NCBI RefSeq assembly: GCF_000002995.4
Contig: NW_025062477.1
Coordinates: 2,797,501-2,861,500, forward strand
DNA: 64,000 nucleotides
Direction: 5' to 3'
DNA from: Brugia malayi
Lineage: Eukaryota; Nematoda; Chromadorea; Rhabditida; Onchocercidae
Below, piece after piece: positions 1-13,041 of this stretch. A program made the position numbers and the translations under genes. The number at the start of each line of letters is the position of its first letter. Position 1 is the first letter of the stretch. The notes under the pieces are model-generated. The model saw only the letters and a program-made list of their open reading frames with translations, did not search any database and had not been told where the DNA came from.

Positions 1-2249
1 TCTACTATTTTATAAATAAATTCTAATATGCATGAAGCTTGCCTTCAAGCCATTTATTTATTTATTTTTTCGCTTCCACCAATTTAATGGCAAAAAAAAA
101 AGTTGGCAATTTTTCCTTATTCAATCCAAATATATTTACTATTTCTAATATCTTTCATTGATAGTTCTTTCATTTTAAAAGTGTTTATTTATAGCAAAAT
201 TTTCTACTTTGTCATTTTTTTAATTTAAAAAAAAAAAAAAGGAAATTATAAAGTTTTTCACTTATGTCTGTGAATATATATGTTTGTTTATTTATTTATT
301 TTAATGCTTAATTTCTTATGCTATTTACAATCTTAGCATTTAATCATTTCAATAATTTATAAATCTTTAATTTTTTTACCAAACAATAAAACATAGAAAT
401 ATTTGAAAAAAAAAAAAAATAATAATAATAATTATTATAAGATATCATTAGTAATATTTGGTAAAATAATAAATTTCAACTAATAATACATACTAATTTG
501 TTCTCGAAATAAAAAAAAAGGAAAAAATTGAAGAACCAATGTAATTTCGTATTAAATTAAGTAATCATTTATTAAATCTCTAATTTTAACTTATAACTTT
601 AACTTATTCTTTTCCTAAAACTTACTAAATTATTATTTATCTCAACAAATATCAAACACATCTTTCATTTGATCTTCTTGTTCATTTCATTTTTAATATT
701 TATTATACATATATATATATTTTTTTTTTTCATGTAAAAAAGAAAATACAAATTATTTTAATAAAAAATTCTATTGAAAATTGATAATTGAAAAAAATTC
801 GTGGGAAAGACAAAAAAAAAAAAAAAAAGAAAAGAAAAGCGATGTGATTTTTGCATTTTGCATATTTTATTCTTATTTTAATTCCATCAAAAAAAAAAAA
901 ATGAAAGAAAGAAATCAGTTCAAATAGATTTTTCTTGTTCATTATTTAATTTTTTAAATATTTAATAGCTCTAAAAAGCTTCTCTCATCCATATGATTAC
1001 TTTAACTCATTCTTTTCTTTTTTTTTTATTGAGAGAAAATTTTGAGTTAAATGATGTCTTTCTCACAATTACACTAAAAGATAATTGTTTCTGAATCCAA
1101 TTTTTTTTTTTTTTTTATTGATAGCGCGCAGCTTTTTCAATCATTTATTTAATTTAGATGCAAAATCTTTTTAGTTTGAGAAAGTAATTTTTATTAATGT
1201 AAAACAGTTACACTGATAATAATTAATTATTAACAGATTAATAGGAAAAACGAAATGATTTGATCTTTCATTAAGTTAATTTTAGAAAAATTTGAAATGC
1301 TAATATGATAAATTTTTCAAAATTCTTTTTAGTAATTAAATTTGACATTTCAAAAAGAAAAAAAAAAAAAAAAGGAGAAAAAAGTCGAAATTTGATATAT
1401 TTTTTTTTTACAAAAAATTGATGCATGATTAAATTTTGTTTAATTAATGATAATAAAATTAAAGAAATAAACTTAAAATTTTCCAAAAATCTTCTTTTTA
1501 TTATCTTTGTTAAATTATTATCATAAAAATTTTCAATACTGTAATAATTTAATGAATTTTGATATTCATAAAATTATGATTGTTGTTAAATTCTTTCGAA
1601 TTACATTCAAAATTATGAAATTGTTAACAATAATCATATCACATTGTAAGATTTAAAAATTTAAAACAAAAAATTTTTCAAAAAAAAAAAGAGTGAAAAA
1701 ATAAAGGTCTAATTTTTTAATCAGTTATTTTATTTGAAGGATTAAAATAAATCTACAAAAAAAAAAAATTTAATCTAATTAATTAAAAATTCCTCTTACT
1801 ATTCTCATTTGATTTTTTAATCACTATAATTTAATTATGATTACTTTATATCAAATAAATCATATAAATAAAAATAGCAATATAACAATTTAAAGTTTTT
1901 TTTTTTTTTTTCGAAAAAAATTTGAATATAAAACATATGTTTATTTATTAATTAAATTATTTTTATGCAATCATTAATTAATGAAAAAAATTTTTTAAGT
2001 GTAATATTTGTTTAGTTTTTTCATTTCAAATTAATTCATTTTGTATTATTAGCAATTTTAAAAATGAAATGAAACATTGCTTTTTTATAATTTATTTCCT
2101 TATTGCTTAATTTTTTTTTCATAGATTTTTCCAAGAAACAAAACAAAAAAAAAAAACTTTCAAAAATTTAAAAAAAGCGAAAGTAAAAAATTTTCTTTAA
2201 TAATAAGCAAGAAAAAAGGTTAAAAAAAAAAAACAAAACAATAACATTT

Positions 2250-2630
2250 AGTGATTTTTATTATTTGTTTATCAAATATCACTTGAAATTACTTTAAAAT
2301 TTTAATTAATTGTTTATTGAAAAATATTTCCACTGCTGTATTGTTTTTTTTTTAATGTTTATTTATCACAATAGCATTATTTTTCTTATTTAAAATTTTT
2401 TTAAATATTTTTTTTTATTTACTTTTTATTATTTATTAAACAAATATCACTTGAAATTACTTTTAAACATTAACTAATTGATTCTTTTTACTTTGATTTA
2501 TCACAGTAGTATTATTTTTTCTTATTTACTTTTTAAAATACTTTTTTTTTTATTTACTTTTTATTATTTATTAAACAAATATCACTTGAAATTACTTTAA
2601 AGTATTAACTAATTGATTATTGAAAAATAT
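2250..2630. repeat. Three imperfect copies of a ~150-bp AT-rich unit
   Basis: The phrase AAATATCACTTGAAATTACT recurs at about 2273, 2441 and 2577. Each copy is followed by a related AT-rich tail (TTAACTAATTGATT or similar), and two copies also share the AAAAATATTTCCA segment. It looks like a small diverged local tandem duplication. Confidence 0.75.
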
Positions 2631-3391
2631 TTCCATAGCAGTAGTATGTGTTTATTTCAGTTAACTCATATTGTTATTATTGCTCATTTTTCAAGTGTAC
2701 TATTTTTAATTGGTTTTTAATAAAAAAATAAAAATAAAAAATAAAAAATACAATTGAAGAAAAAATTGTGTAAACTCACATCACTAATATATTTTGCATT
2801 TTTTTTATTTTTATTTTTTATAGTATAATTTTTAAAAAACAAAAAATCATAATTTAAAGAAATTTAAAATTTTCCTCTTTTGTTCTCTTTTTTCTCTCTT
2901 TTGCTTTGTCTATCTGACTTATGCGATATTTTTATTTCGAATTTAATTTAATTTATTACTAAAATACAAAAACAATAAAACAATAACTTATTAAATGTTA
3001 ATTAATGAATTAATTCAATTGCAACAGTCAATCATACAGCTATCAGTTTACTTTTAAATTTAAATTTAAATTCTTTTTCAACTTTTTCCTTTCATTTGCT
3101 AACCTTCAATCGATTAAAGGTTAGCTAGCATAAGTGGATTATATTTGTGAAACTTTTTTAAAATATCGAATTGTTTTTCAATTAAATATATGATTAAGCT
3201 AAGCTATTGCAGAATTACTTTACAGATAAGTTAATTAGAAGAAACTAATCGTAAAAAAGAAAAATAAAATATATTTGAAATAAATGAGAAAATGAAATGA
3301 TCAATAATATTAATTATAGGATGAATCAAGAAGAAATTTTTATCAAATTTTTCATAATTAGTTAATAACTTATGCAAATAAGAGGGAATTC

Positions 3392-3424
<33 letters not shown>

Positions 3425-3426
3425 AA
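3392..3426. repeat. GA microsatellite
   Basis: Nearly pure GA dinucleotide tract with one GGGA interruption. It is the first of many GA/TC tracts spread over the window. Confidence 0.9.
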
Positions 3427-4651
3427 GTAAGAAAAAATTTAAATGAGTTTGGCTATTATCAAAGATTGTAAAAATCATTTATGATAATATATGATAACGA
3501 TAAAAAGTATACTATAAAACGATTATAAATTTTTATTTCAAAAATAAAATAAAACAAATTTGAAAATTTTTAAAATTGTATGGTTGTAAAATGAAAAGAA
3601 GTATTTATAATCTAAAATATTCAATTGGCTAATAAGATTACTTTTAAGAAATATATTTATTAATATAAAATAATAAAAAGGTTAGCAAAAGATGAATTGA
3701 ATATATAAAAGTTTGTAAATAGTACTATTAAAGAAAAAATAAAATAAAATAATTTCATAGATGGATGAAGAATATGAAATGATTTAAAACTAAAAAATGA
3801 AATAATTTAAAAATAAATGAAATTTTGTTAGTGAATTGAAATAGTTTTTAATTAATATTATCAAATTAATTAATTACTGACTGAAATTTTTTTGCAAAAC
3901 ATTTCTATTTCAAGTAATTAAATCAATGAACAAAATTGAAAAGTTAAAATACGGAAATTTATTAAAATGATAATTGCTAATATTATTGAAAACAAAATTA
4001 GTCATCAGCTATAAATTTTACTAAAGCAGAAATTAAAATTTTAAAAAAAAATTGAAATAATAATTAGCAATTATTAGAAATTGAATTGATAATTATAAGT
4101 TCATTATATTTTCAATTCAAATGTAACATAATTATTTTCAATTTTTGAACTTTTATCCATTTTGGAATTTGTTATTGTGCATAAATAAATAATAGAAATA
4201 TAAATTAACAAAAATTTCAAATTTTTAATTTTAAAATAAAAATGTTAAAAATTGCCGTTTATATCTTAAAAATATTATTTTGTACAGAAATTTTTAATTT
4301 TTATCATTGCAACAGAAAATAAATTGAGAGATTGCAAATTCTTAAAATCTTCAAACTTTTTTTTTTTTTTTTTTTTCTTTATATTTTACCAGAACAAATA
4401 GTAATATTGAATTTTTTCAATTTTTTTCTTTTAGTAATTGATAATATATATATATATCATTAAATAATTGTAAGAAAATATTTAAATATCATTGATATTG
4501 ATAAAATTTATATTAAAAAAAAAAAAAAAATTATGTTTGTATTTAAAGATTAAATAAAAAAAAAAAAAAAAACGATAATATTTGTTATCAAAATTTTATC
4601 AATTTTTTTCATCTCTTATTTTATATTATTAAATGTGAAAAAAAAAAAATT

Positions 4652-4684
<33 letters not shown>

Positions 4685-5255
4685 CATTTCATTCTTTCTT
4701 CTTTTAAATAAATTATAATAATGCAAAAATAATTATTTACATATTAATTATTTTACGCCTACTATTTGATTTTATTAAATGTTAAGCGTATTTTTGAACA
4801 TATATTAAAATGAATTACGTAAAAATTCTCTTTCTTTTTGAGTTATTTGATTATGTCAGTTAATTTTGTATAATATTTTATCCATAATTATAAGCAAAAG
4901 GAAAGTTTTTACATATTTTGTATCTAATAATGATCATTGACCATTTCTGAGGTAAGTACGTACTTTCATTAGAAAAGGTATTATTATTAGCAGTTTGCCG
5001 TGAGAAAAATTGTATTAGTGGTTGATGAGAAGTAAGCCACAATGATGATGGATGAATAATATTCAATGATTTTGAATAAAATGTTTCCCTTTTCGATTAT
5101 ACTAATTAGTTTTTTTTTTTTTTTTTGGTTTTTAAAGCATTTCTAACAATTTAAAAGAAAAAAAAAAAAAAAATAAACTATCATATTTGTATTGTAATAT
5201 TACTTTCAATAGATTTTATTTATTGTTAGTAATAAAAATTTAAATGGTTAAGTTA

Positions 5256-5291
5256 TTATTATTATTACTATTATTATTATTATTATTATTA

Positions 5292-5340
<49 letters not shown>
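5256..5340. repeat. TTA trinucleotide microsatellite
   Basis: About 28 ATT units with a few interruptions (ACT, TTTT). It lies in non-coding DNA. Confidence 0.9.
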
Positions 5341-6878
5341 GCTAATTGCTCCTTTATACATTCATATGTAAATGATTAAGTTATTTTCAATAGAAATAGA
5401 CATATATAAATTAACAAATAATTAGAAAGAGTATTTCTGTTTGCTTATTACCTCTTTTTTTTTTTTTTCTTATTTAGTTTTCTTTTCTTTCTTTTTTTTT
5501 TCCAGTTTATTTCAATTAGTAAAAATTTTAAAAAAGAAAAAAATTTTAACATTTTAAATAAATATTAAATTAACAGCTAAAGCTAAATTAAATAAACGAT
5601 TTGCTAAATTAAATATTAATGTTAAACACAATTTCATTTTATCATTTTCTCTCTGTTTTTTTTTTTTTTTTTTTTCCTTCTTCACAAATTTGATTGATAA
5701 AAATGATTGTTATTAATTAATGTTAAATTGTTCAATAGTAATGATATTATCATTGATAACTGTGATAAGTGAGAGTGATAATCTATAGTAGAAATAATAA
5801 GCAATGAGTAATGTTAATCATATTTTGGAGAATTTGAGTTACTTTATAATTATCGGCGAAAAAAAGAAAAAATTATATTAATCAATTTTAGAGCGAATCT
5901 TACGCAATAAATCATATTTCTCATAATTGCTAGCAAAAGAAGTCTAAGTAATAGTATTACCTAAGAAAAGTCAAGTTATCAAGTTGTTGTAGGTAAGTAT
6001 GTACAACTCATATTTCTCATATATTTGCCATATAATTTACAATTGTCAACATTTCAGCAAGTAATAATCAATAATATTAATGTTATAATGATAATAATAA
6101 CAATAACAGTAACAATAATAATAAATAAATAAGTAAATAATTTCAATTATCACTCTAACTGTTCAAATAACAAAATTAATAAACTTATAGTAATTAAAAT
6201 TTAATAATAATTATATTTATAAATAAGTTTAATCAATGTGTACAATACGAATTGAAATTAATTTGCAATAGAATTAAGACTTTTCCACCTGAAATTACTT
6301 GTAAAATTAATTTTTGTGACAAAAGTTGCCACAGCGATGTTATTGGCCATGAAAAAAACTTGGCTCATGGCAATGCTTGGCTGATATTAAGCTTTAACAA
6401 TTATCTAACCACTAATTAGACAGAACAAATAAATGCTTGACGGTGACATTAGAGTTGTCACTAGAATAACAACCAACCGTTGAAATTAATTTCTGCTATT
6501 GTCAATACGATTAAAACTTACCTTACTGTCATTTTGTTGAAATCTTTTTTTTTTTTAAAAAAAAAAATTTTAATACTGTAAGTTTTATGATTTGTGTGTA
6601 CGTGTGCGTACGTGTGCGTGTGTATACGCCAAAAAAGTGAATCAATAATTAAATAACGTGAAAACTGTATACTTGCATTTCTGGCTTGCATATTTCTTCT
6701 TGAATTTTAAATTCGAATTTCAGTAAATTTCAAAAATTGAATGTCATTAACTGATTACAATGGATAAATAATTAATGTAAATTTCGAATGAATCATTAAT
6801 TAGTATTTTCTGTACGATCACTTTTTTTTTTTTTTTTTTTCAGGAAGAATTAAACTTTAACACGTAAATGCATGCGGA

Positions 6879-8328
6879 ATGCGTTTAAAATTTGGTTCAG
6901 TACGTGAACGTCATAATTCATCCGTCGTCACAACAACCCAATATACACTTTTCGTCTTAGGAGGCTCTAAGGTAATACCTATAATATTTCATTTTATGCA
7001 AAAGTTAATAAAATATTTCTTTTTTAAGTTTAAATTAATCAAAAGATAAAAAATTGATATTTATTTAATAGGTTGGTAAAAGTGCCCTTGTGGGTCAGTT
7101 TTTATGGGAAGAATTTATCAGAGAGTATCATCCAACAGTGGAAGAATTCAATTGGATTGAATATAAGAAAGATGACGGTGGCAAGACACTTTTACAAGTA
7201 TAAAAACAAATTTCATTAAAATTTCAATTTTTTTTTTTTTGTCATTTGAATTATTATCAATCATTTAAAAAAAAAAAAAAAAAAAAGTGAAGCTGAATTT
7301 ATTTTAGGTAATCGATTCTAGTGGATCGCGGGATTTTTTGGCTATGAGACATTTATATGAAACAATTGGTGATGCTTTTGTTGTAGGTTTTTCTTTTGTT
7401 TTTTTTTTTTTTTTTTTTCAATTTGAATAACTTATCTGATAAATGAATATATTTTAATGATAATTTTTTAATCAAATAAAAGTGATAAATTTTGTAATTA
7501 AAACTAGAATAAATTGAATAATTGATATTCAAGAAAAGATTATTTATTAATTAATATTGATATAAATAAATTTATCGAAATATAATCAATTTAAAATTTA
7601 TCTCTTCTTGCATTTAATTTTATTTTCATATTTCTATTTATTATATTAAATTTTAGATTGTGTTTGCAGTGGATGATCCAATATCATTAGATGAAGCTAA
7701 AGATATTGTTAAAGAAGTTCGACTACGAAATAACAAAAAAGCGCCAATACTTTTGGTTGCTAATAAGATCGATTTGTATGAATGTGAAGAACAATGGGCA
7801 ACAAAAGAATCGAGAATTTATGCGGTCGAGAATAAGCTGCATTTTGCTGCCCTTTCTGCTACTAATCTTTTCCAGGTAAAAATTTTTTCATTCTTATCAT
7901 TTCTAATTTATCTCAAATTATTGTGATAAATTTTGTGAACCTAAAAAAAAAAAGATAAATACTCAAATAAGTTATATTATTAATACATATATTTGTATAA
8001 AATTAATTGATAATTTAATTACTTCTAAATTATTATCTCTTAAAATGTAAATTATTTTTTGATTATTGTTTAAAATTAATTTCTTTTCATAAAATAATTA
8101 TGATAATTTAATGGAAAATAATCAATTTATTATTTATTACAGGTAACCGAGATTTTTCGGCGTGTACTAAGTGAAATTGGTGATTTTCATCCAACCCAAA
8201 TGAAAAAACGTCGTCAATCAATGCCAAATACTCGAGGAAGTAGTTATAGTGATATTGAAGTTAAGGCTATTGAATTATTGGCCAGAAAGCATGCTGCAAG
8301 CAAAAAAAGGTCATGCACAATATCTTGA
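6879..8328 (+). CDS. Ras-family small GTPase with non-canonical switch II and CAAX tail
   Basis: Five exons, all split between codons: 6879-6971, 7072-7197, 7308-7382, 7657-7875 and 8143-8328, giving 232 residues. The P-loop GGSKVGKS is at 28-35, the switch I Thr in YHPTVEE is near 53, NKID is at 134-137 and SAT is at 165-167. The protein ends in CTIS, a CAAX-type prenylation signal after a basic stretch, so it should attach to membranes. The usual DTAGQ is DSSGS (76-80), which places Ser where the catalytic Gln normally sits. This resembles divergent Ras relatives such as the Di-Ras and Dexras/RASD groups, and predicts weak intrinsic GTP hydrolysis. The start is the first ATG that stays open. 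A strong poly-T acceptor at 6842-6843, 35 bases upstream, could be a trans-splice or 5'UTR intron site. The family is certain; the exact subfamily is not. Confidence 0.9.
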
Positions 8329-9728
8329 AATGATGATAATATGATAAATGTTAAATTTGAAATAGATAGAGGTTAATTATCCTCAACTTTTTTCTTTATT
8401 TTTTTTTTTTTTTTTTTTACAAATATTAAGTAATTCTAAATTTTTTCGGAATATAATTAAATTTAAAAAAAAAAAGAAATTATTTTTTTGCATTACTAAA
8501 TGTATTTATTAATTGAAATTATTCGAATAAAATAATAAGCAAAATTTTTTTTTTTTTTTTTTTACACAATTAAAAACTTTTTAATATGCATATTTTATAT
8601 TAATTTGAAGTAAATAAATAATTTTTTTCTTTTTTTCTTTCTTTCTTTCTTTTTTTTTTTTGGCATTGCATAATATTCTATCATTTATTTATTGTTATTA
8701 TTGATGAAAATGCAAACACTTTTACAAATTAGTAAATATTTTATGCATTAAAAATGCGAACATTTAAATACTTCCTTTTTTTGCCTTTTATTTTTATTAT
8801 TATTTATTTATTTATTTTTAAACATATTTATTTTGTAGTAATGTTAATTTGTGAAAAATAAAAATGAAATTTAACTATTATCAGAAAAAAAAAAAGAATG
8901 AATAATAAAGCAAATATCATTTATAAATTTGTTAAATGTTACTATTAATGCATTTCATTGATAAAGTGATAAAACAATTAACTGTACTAATTTATATCAT
9001 CTCATCTACATTTGCCATATTTTTTTGCTTAATTTTATTTCAAATAATAATAAACACTAAATTGTAATTTATAAGATAGAATGTAGAATAATTTTCAAAT
9101 GTGTAAATTTTCCACTTTTTTTTTTTTTTCATTCAAATTTATATCAATAATTTGATAAGAAGAAATTATCATTATTATGTGAAATTTAATAAGAACAAAA
9201 TCAAAAATTTTAATGAATCATATGACAAATATTTTTTAACTATTTTTTTTTTGAGGAATTTTAATGAATCATATAAAAAAAAAAATTTTTTTATAAGAAT
9301 AACAAATGATTATGTATTGAATTTTAAAAGTATGAATGAATTATTATTATCCTATGAAAGATTATTAAATGATTGAGAACAGATGTCATTGTATGAGTGA
9401 AAATTTTAACTTAATGTCAACTCATTAGATGTCATCAAATAGGATGTGACACAAACTATTGTCACATTTCAATATTGATCGATCGATCGATGGATGGTTC
9501 ATTTGCTACTAAAGGTTGTGTTATGACTGGTATTGTGATGACACAGCTGTTGTAATATAGCAATACAACAACAATGACAACGACAACAGGAATCTTTGCC
9601 TCTTTTTCATTCTTTATTTTAACATTTTCATAAAAAAAAAAAAAAAAAGAAAATCGATGATTACAATAACAAAGACAGTTTTAAATCAGTCATAAAATAA
9701 CAAATAGTCTCTCTGTGGTGGAATTAGA
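8329..9728. other. Intergenic region between Ras-like and bestrophin genes
   Basis: The first kilobase is 3'-flanking, homopolymer-rich AT sequence with no exon signal. The last ~350 bases before the bestrophin start are less AT-rich and probably contain its promoter. They hold a perfect inverted repeat at 9444-9467 (8-bp arms ATGTGACA/TGTCACAT, 8-base loop) and a GATC run near 9479-9492. The small ORF at 9152-9376 has only low-complexity composition and was not accepted. Confidence 0.55.
9444..9467. promoter_or_regulatory. Perfect inverted repeat upstream of bestrophin
   Basis: Arms ATGTGACA (9444-9451) and TGTCACAT (9460-9467) are perfect reverse complements around an 8-base spacer. The site lies about 260 bases upstream of the bestrophin ATG. 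It could be a dimeric factor site or chance; a regulatory role is inferred from position only. Confidence 0.35.
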
Positions 9729-12145
9729 ATGACAATTTCATATACGGGTAACTTCTGTCGTCTTTTAATTCGATGGAAAGGAAGTTTATGGCGATTAGTT
9801 TGGAGAGAATTATTTATCTTTCTCATCCTTTATTATATTATTCGACTCATCTACAATCAAATATTACCGCTGCTTGATAAGGAAAATCCTGAAAAATATA
9901 GGTAATTTAATTTATTTGTATTTAATCTAAATTATGAATATAAGAATTAATTTCTATCTATTTAGTAATAGTAATTTTGTCAAATTTTTATTAATTTAGG
10001 TTTGAATTTGAACGAATTGCAATAACGTTCGATCAATATACAAAAATGATACCTCTTACATTTTTATTAGGTTTCTATGTATCCAATGTAGTTATCAGGT
10101 AAATCATTTTTTTCTTTTCTTTCTTTTTTTTTTTTTTTAAATAAACACTCTGTTTATTTACAACATTATTTATTGAAATAGGATGATCTGAAAAATCAAT
10201 CAATGTAGATTTCTCTATAAGTTTACATAAAGAAATAATGAAACTAAAACTATCATCATTTTCATTTTTTAAATATCAATCTTTTCTTTATTAAAAATTT
10301 ATGCATAAATTTTCAGGTGGTGGCGACAATTTGAATGCATACCTTGGCCAGAAGATATATTGTCACTATTATGTACATTAATACCAGGTAAGGATATCAA
10401 GAGTCAACAACGGCGACACACTATTGCTCGATATGTCAACTTGGTGGCTGCTCTTGTCTAGTTAGTATTTATATTATCAGACTATTTTTCATATATGTTG
10501 TTAAAATTTCATCAATTAGGTATGCTAATATTTTAGTCGAGAAATATCGAGCACTATTCGACGTCGCTTTCCGTCACTGTCACATTTAGTGCAAAGTGGT
10601 CTTCTTACCGAGACAGAATTACAATTGATTAACGAAAGTTCGGTTAGTACTATTACTTATGCTAACTTAACATGATGATTTAACTATTACTTATGCTAAC
10701 TTAACATGATGATTTAACTATTACTTATGCTAACTTAACATGATGATTTAACTATTACTTATGCTAACTTAACATGATGATTTAACTATTACTTATGCTA
10801 ACTTAACATGATGATTTAACTATTACTTATGCTAACTTAACATGATGATTTAACTATTACTTATGCTAACTTAACATGATGATTTAACTATTACTTATGC
10901 TAACTTAACATGATGATTTAACTATTACTTATGCTAACTTAACATGATGATTTAACTATTACTTATGCTAACTTAACAATTACTTAAACAAAATGATTTG
11001 TAATATGTGCAGTATCACAATCTATTGCAGAGAGAAATTAAAAATATACGATGGATGATACCACTTCATTGGGTACAGCAAATTGTCATGGATGAATTAA
11101 GTGATAATGCACCTCCTCAAGCTCTCGTGAATCATTTCATGCAAGAGTTAAAAGCCTATCGAGCAGCATTTCGTAAACTATTCTCCTATGATTGGGTATG
11201 CGTACCATTGGTTTACACTCAGGTAATTTCTTTGTGTTTCTTTTTCATTCAAATATTAGATTAGTCAATAGATTTAGAGATAAAAATCTTTTGAAGAAGA
11301 ATGGAATGATAGATTTGCTTTGCTCTTATTTCATATCTAAGAATTGAAGGATGTTAAAATTTGAAGGTAGCAGCTTTAGCCACTTACGCACATTTTGGCT
11401 TTTGCCTCATAGGCAGACAGTATTTGGATCCGTCGAAAAAATATCGAGATCATGAAGTAGATCTTATTATTCCGATCTTTACAATCGTTCAATTCCTTTT
11501 CTTCGTCGGCTGGTTCAAAGTAAACAATTTATTACATTTCTGGAAGTATTTTTCCCTTCACATAATTACCACTAATTTATTTGTAATTAATGTATTTGAG
11601 AGTATGAAAAATTTTAATTTCAGAGTTAAGAATTCATTTTTGCATTTAATTGTACCAGGCTTTGTAAAATAATCCAGTACTTTTTGGATTGATGGAATAA
11701 TTAATTTGGATATCTGAAGTTCAGGTAGGACAAGACTTGATGCGTCCCTTTGGTATGGATGATGATGACTTCGAGCTTGACTATATCTTCGAGCGTAACG
11801 TTGGCGTATCTTTCGCCATCGTTGATCGACTTCAGATGAATGATTACGGTCTGTTCTCGTACTAATTATATTACAATCTATTCTCGTTCATGGCAATATA
11901 TACAGTGAATATCTTCATCGTCTTTCTCAAGGTAAAGAATTGCAGAACCATTGCAAAAAGATAAATTTTGGGTATCGGACGATTCCATAATGATATCAAT
12001 ACCACGAACAGGTTTAGCTAATCAAAACAAGCATCGGAAACCTATGAGACATATCCCCTCTTATAAACCGATCGGGAATCGTGATGCAGAGGAAGGTAAC
12101 ACACGATGCAATGTGTGGAAAAAAAAATGGCATGGATATGAGTAA
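9729..12145 (+). CDS. Bestrophin-family anion channel
   Basis: Eight exons: 9729-9901, 10000-10098, 10317-10460, 10537-10642, 11013-11222, 11367-11519, 11725-11848 and 11946-12145, giving 402 residues. The N-terminus MTISYTGNF, the RWWRQ...IPWPED block from residue 91, the RRFPSL signature near 148-152 and the acidic cluster [10 protein letters not shown] near 303-312 are family hallmarks. In bestrophins the acidic cluster forms the Ca2+ clasp. Hydrophobic segments near residues 25-45, 65-90, 225-245 and 275-295 fit the pentameric plasma-membrane channel. Bestrophins usually have long variable tails; here the protein ends soon after the conserved core. The last codon overlaps a perfect donor (GAGTAAG), so splicing at 12142 to an acceptor at 12302-12303 could replace the final residue with DVLSW and a stop at 12317-12319. 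Intron 4 carries a 34-bp minisatellite. Confidence 0.93.
10649..10978. repeat. 34-bp minisatellite in bestrophin intron 4
   Basis: About 9.7 nearly identical copies of a 34-bp unit beginning ACTATTACTTATGCTAACTT fill almost the whole intron between 10643 and the exon at 11013. Copies are almost perfect, implying recent expansion or homogenisation. Copy number is likely to vary between individuals and assemblies. Confidence 0.97.
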
Positions 12146-13041
12146 GTTTTATCAATCATGTTTTGATAAGGAAGTCAAACTTGAGAATGTTTCTTTTACG
12201 TTGAATAGTTTGCTTTACTTATTCACAAATACACTGATAAGGGCTTTTGTCTTCTAAATCGCAAAATTGATAAGAAAGTTCCTACTAACTTACCATTTTG
12301 CAGTGTATTATCATGGTGAAGATAATCTGATCATATTTGACTGCTATATCGATCAGTAAATTGACATCATCCTTTCTCTAAACGATATACAGTTGCTTAA
12401 GGAGTTTCGATTTCTATGATTGGGATGAATATGAGATTTCCCCAAAATGTTTCTCGTAAGCTTTCAAAGTTAATCAGAAACTCCGTCACAAAATTTGCAA
12501 TAAAATTTAGAATAGCACATGAAATTAGGGTTGTTCAACTTAAAAAAAAAAAACATATATAAGAATCATTAAAGCGATCTGGTCAGTTATTACATCAGCA
12601 CTTTAATTGGATTTACATGTTTTCAACATGTATTATTATATCACACATGATTTTGTGGTATTTCTGGAACCATTCCTATGTTTTTATTACAATATTAAAA
12701 AAGAGGAAGATGAGAAGACCCGCAAAACAAATATCACTTGTAAAATATATATACAATAAATACTTTGAATACTGTTGGTTTTGAAAATAAGTAAACGGAG
12801 CAGCATCTTCCATAACTTGAAAAAAGCTTCCGCTCTATATTTACAATGGCATGCGAAGAAAGGACTTAATAATAAATAAAGTAGAAATTGCTGCAGTTTT
12901 GTATTTAACTGCAATTTTTTAGCCCACTCAAATACTGCTCTGAATCTTAGATTCTTCTAAACTCTTCAAGCTTTGTCATTTTACTTGTGGCTTTTGACTA
13001 CTACTCCCACTCCTCACGCCATTGTTAATGAAGGTAGATAT
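12146..13041. other. Intergenic region between convergent bestrophin and C1orf43-like genes
   Basis: The two genes are tail to tail here, so this should hold both 3'UTRs. No further conserved exon was found. A possible alternative last bestrophin exon begins at 12304 after TTTTGCAG. The small ORF at 12687-12914 (-) has no supporting splice or family signal. Confidence 0.5.

Larger units (their letters stand above)
1..6840. other. AT-rich non-coding region left of the Ras-like gene
   Basis: No convincing exon was found on either strand. The sequence is dominated by A/T homopolymers with short ORFs of biased composition. It holds three imperfect copies of a roughly 150-bp sequence (about 2250-2630), a GA microsatellite (3392-3426), a TTA tract (5256-5340) and a 9-bp-stem inverted repeat at 3098-3125. 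The stretch 6300-6500 is less repetitive and lies just upstream of the Ras-like gene, so it may contain promoter sequence; this is inference. Confidence 0.6.

Noticed and set aside
1..6840. Transposon or retroelement remnants
   Set aside because: No terminal repeats with target duplications, and no transposase or reverse-transcriptase motifs were seen here or elsewhere in the window.
10649..10978. Regular 34-bp repeats resembling a CRISPR array
   Set aside because: Units are directly contiguous with no unique spacers, and they lie in an intron of a eukaryotic gene.
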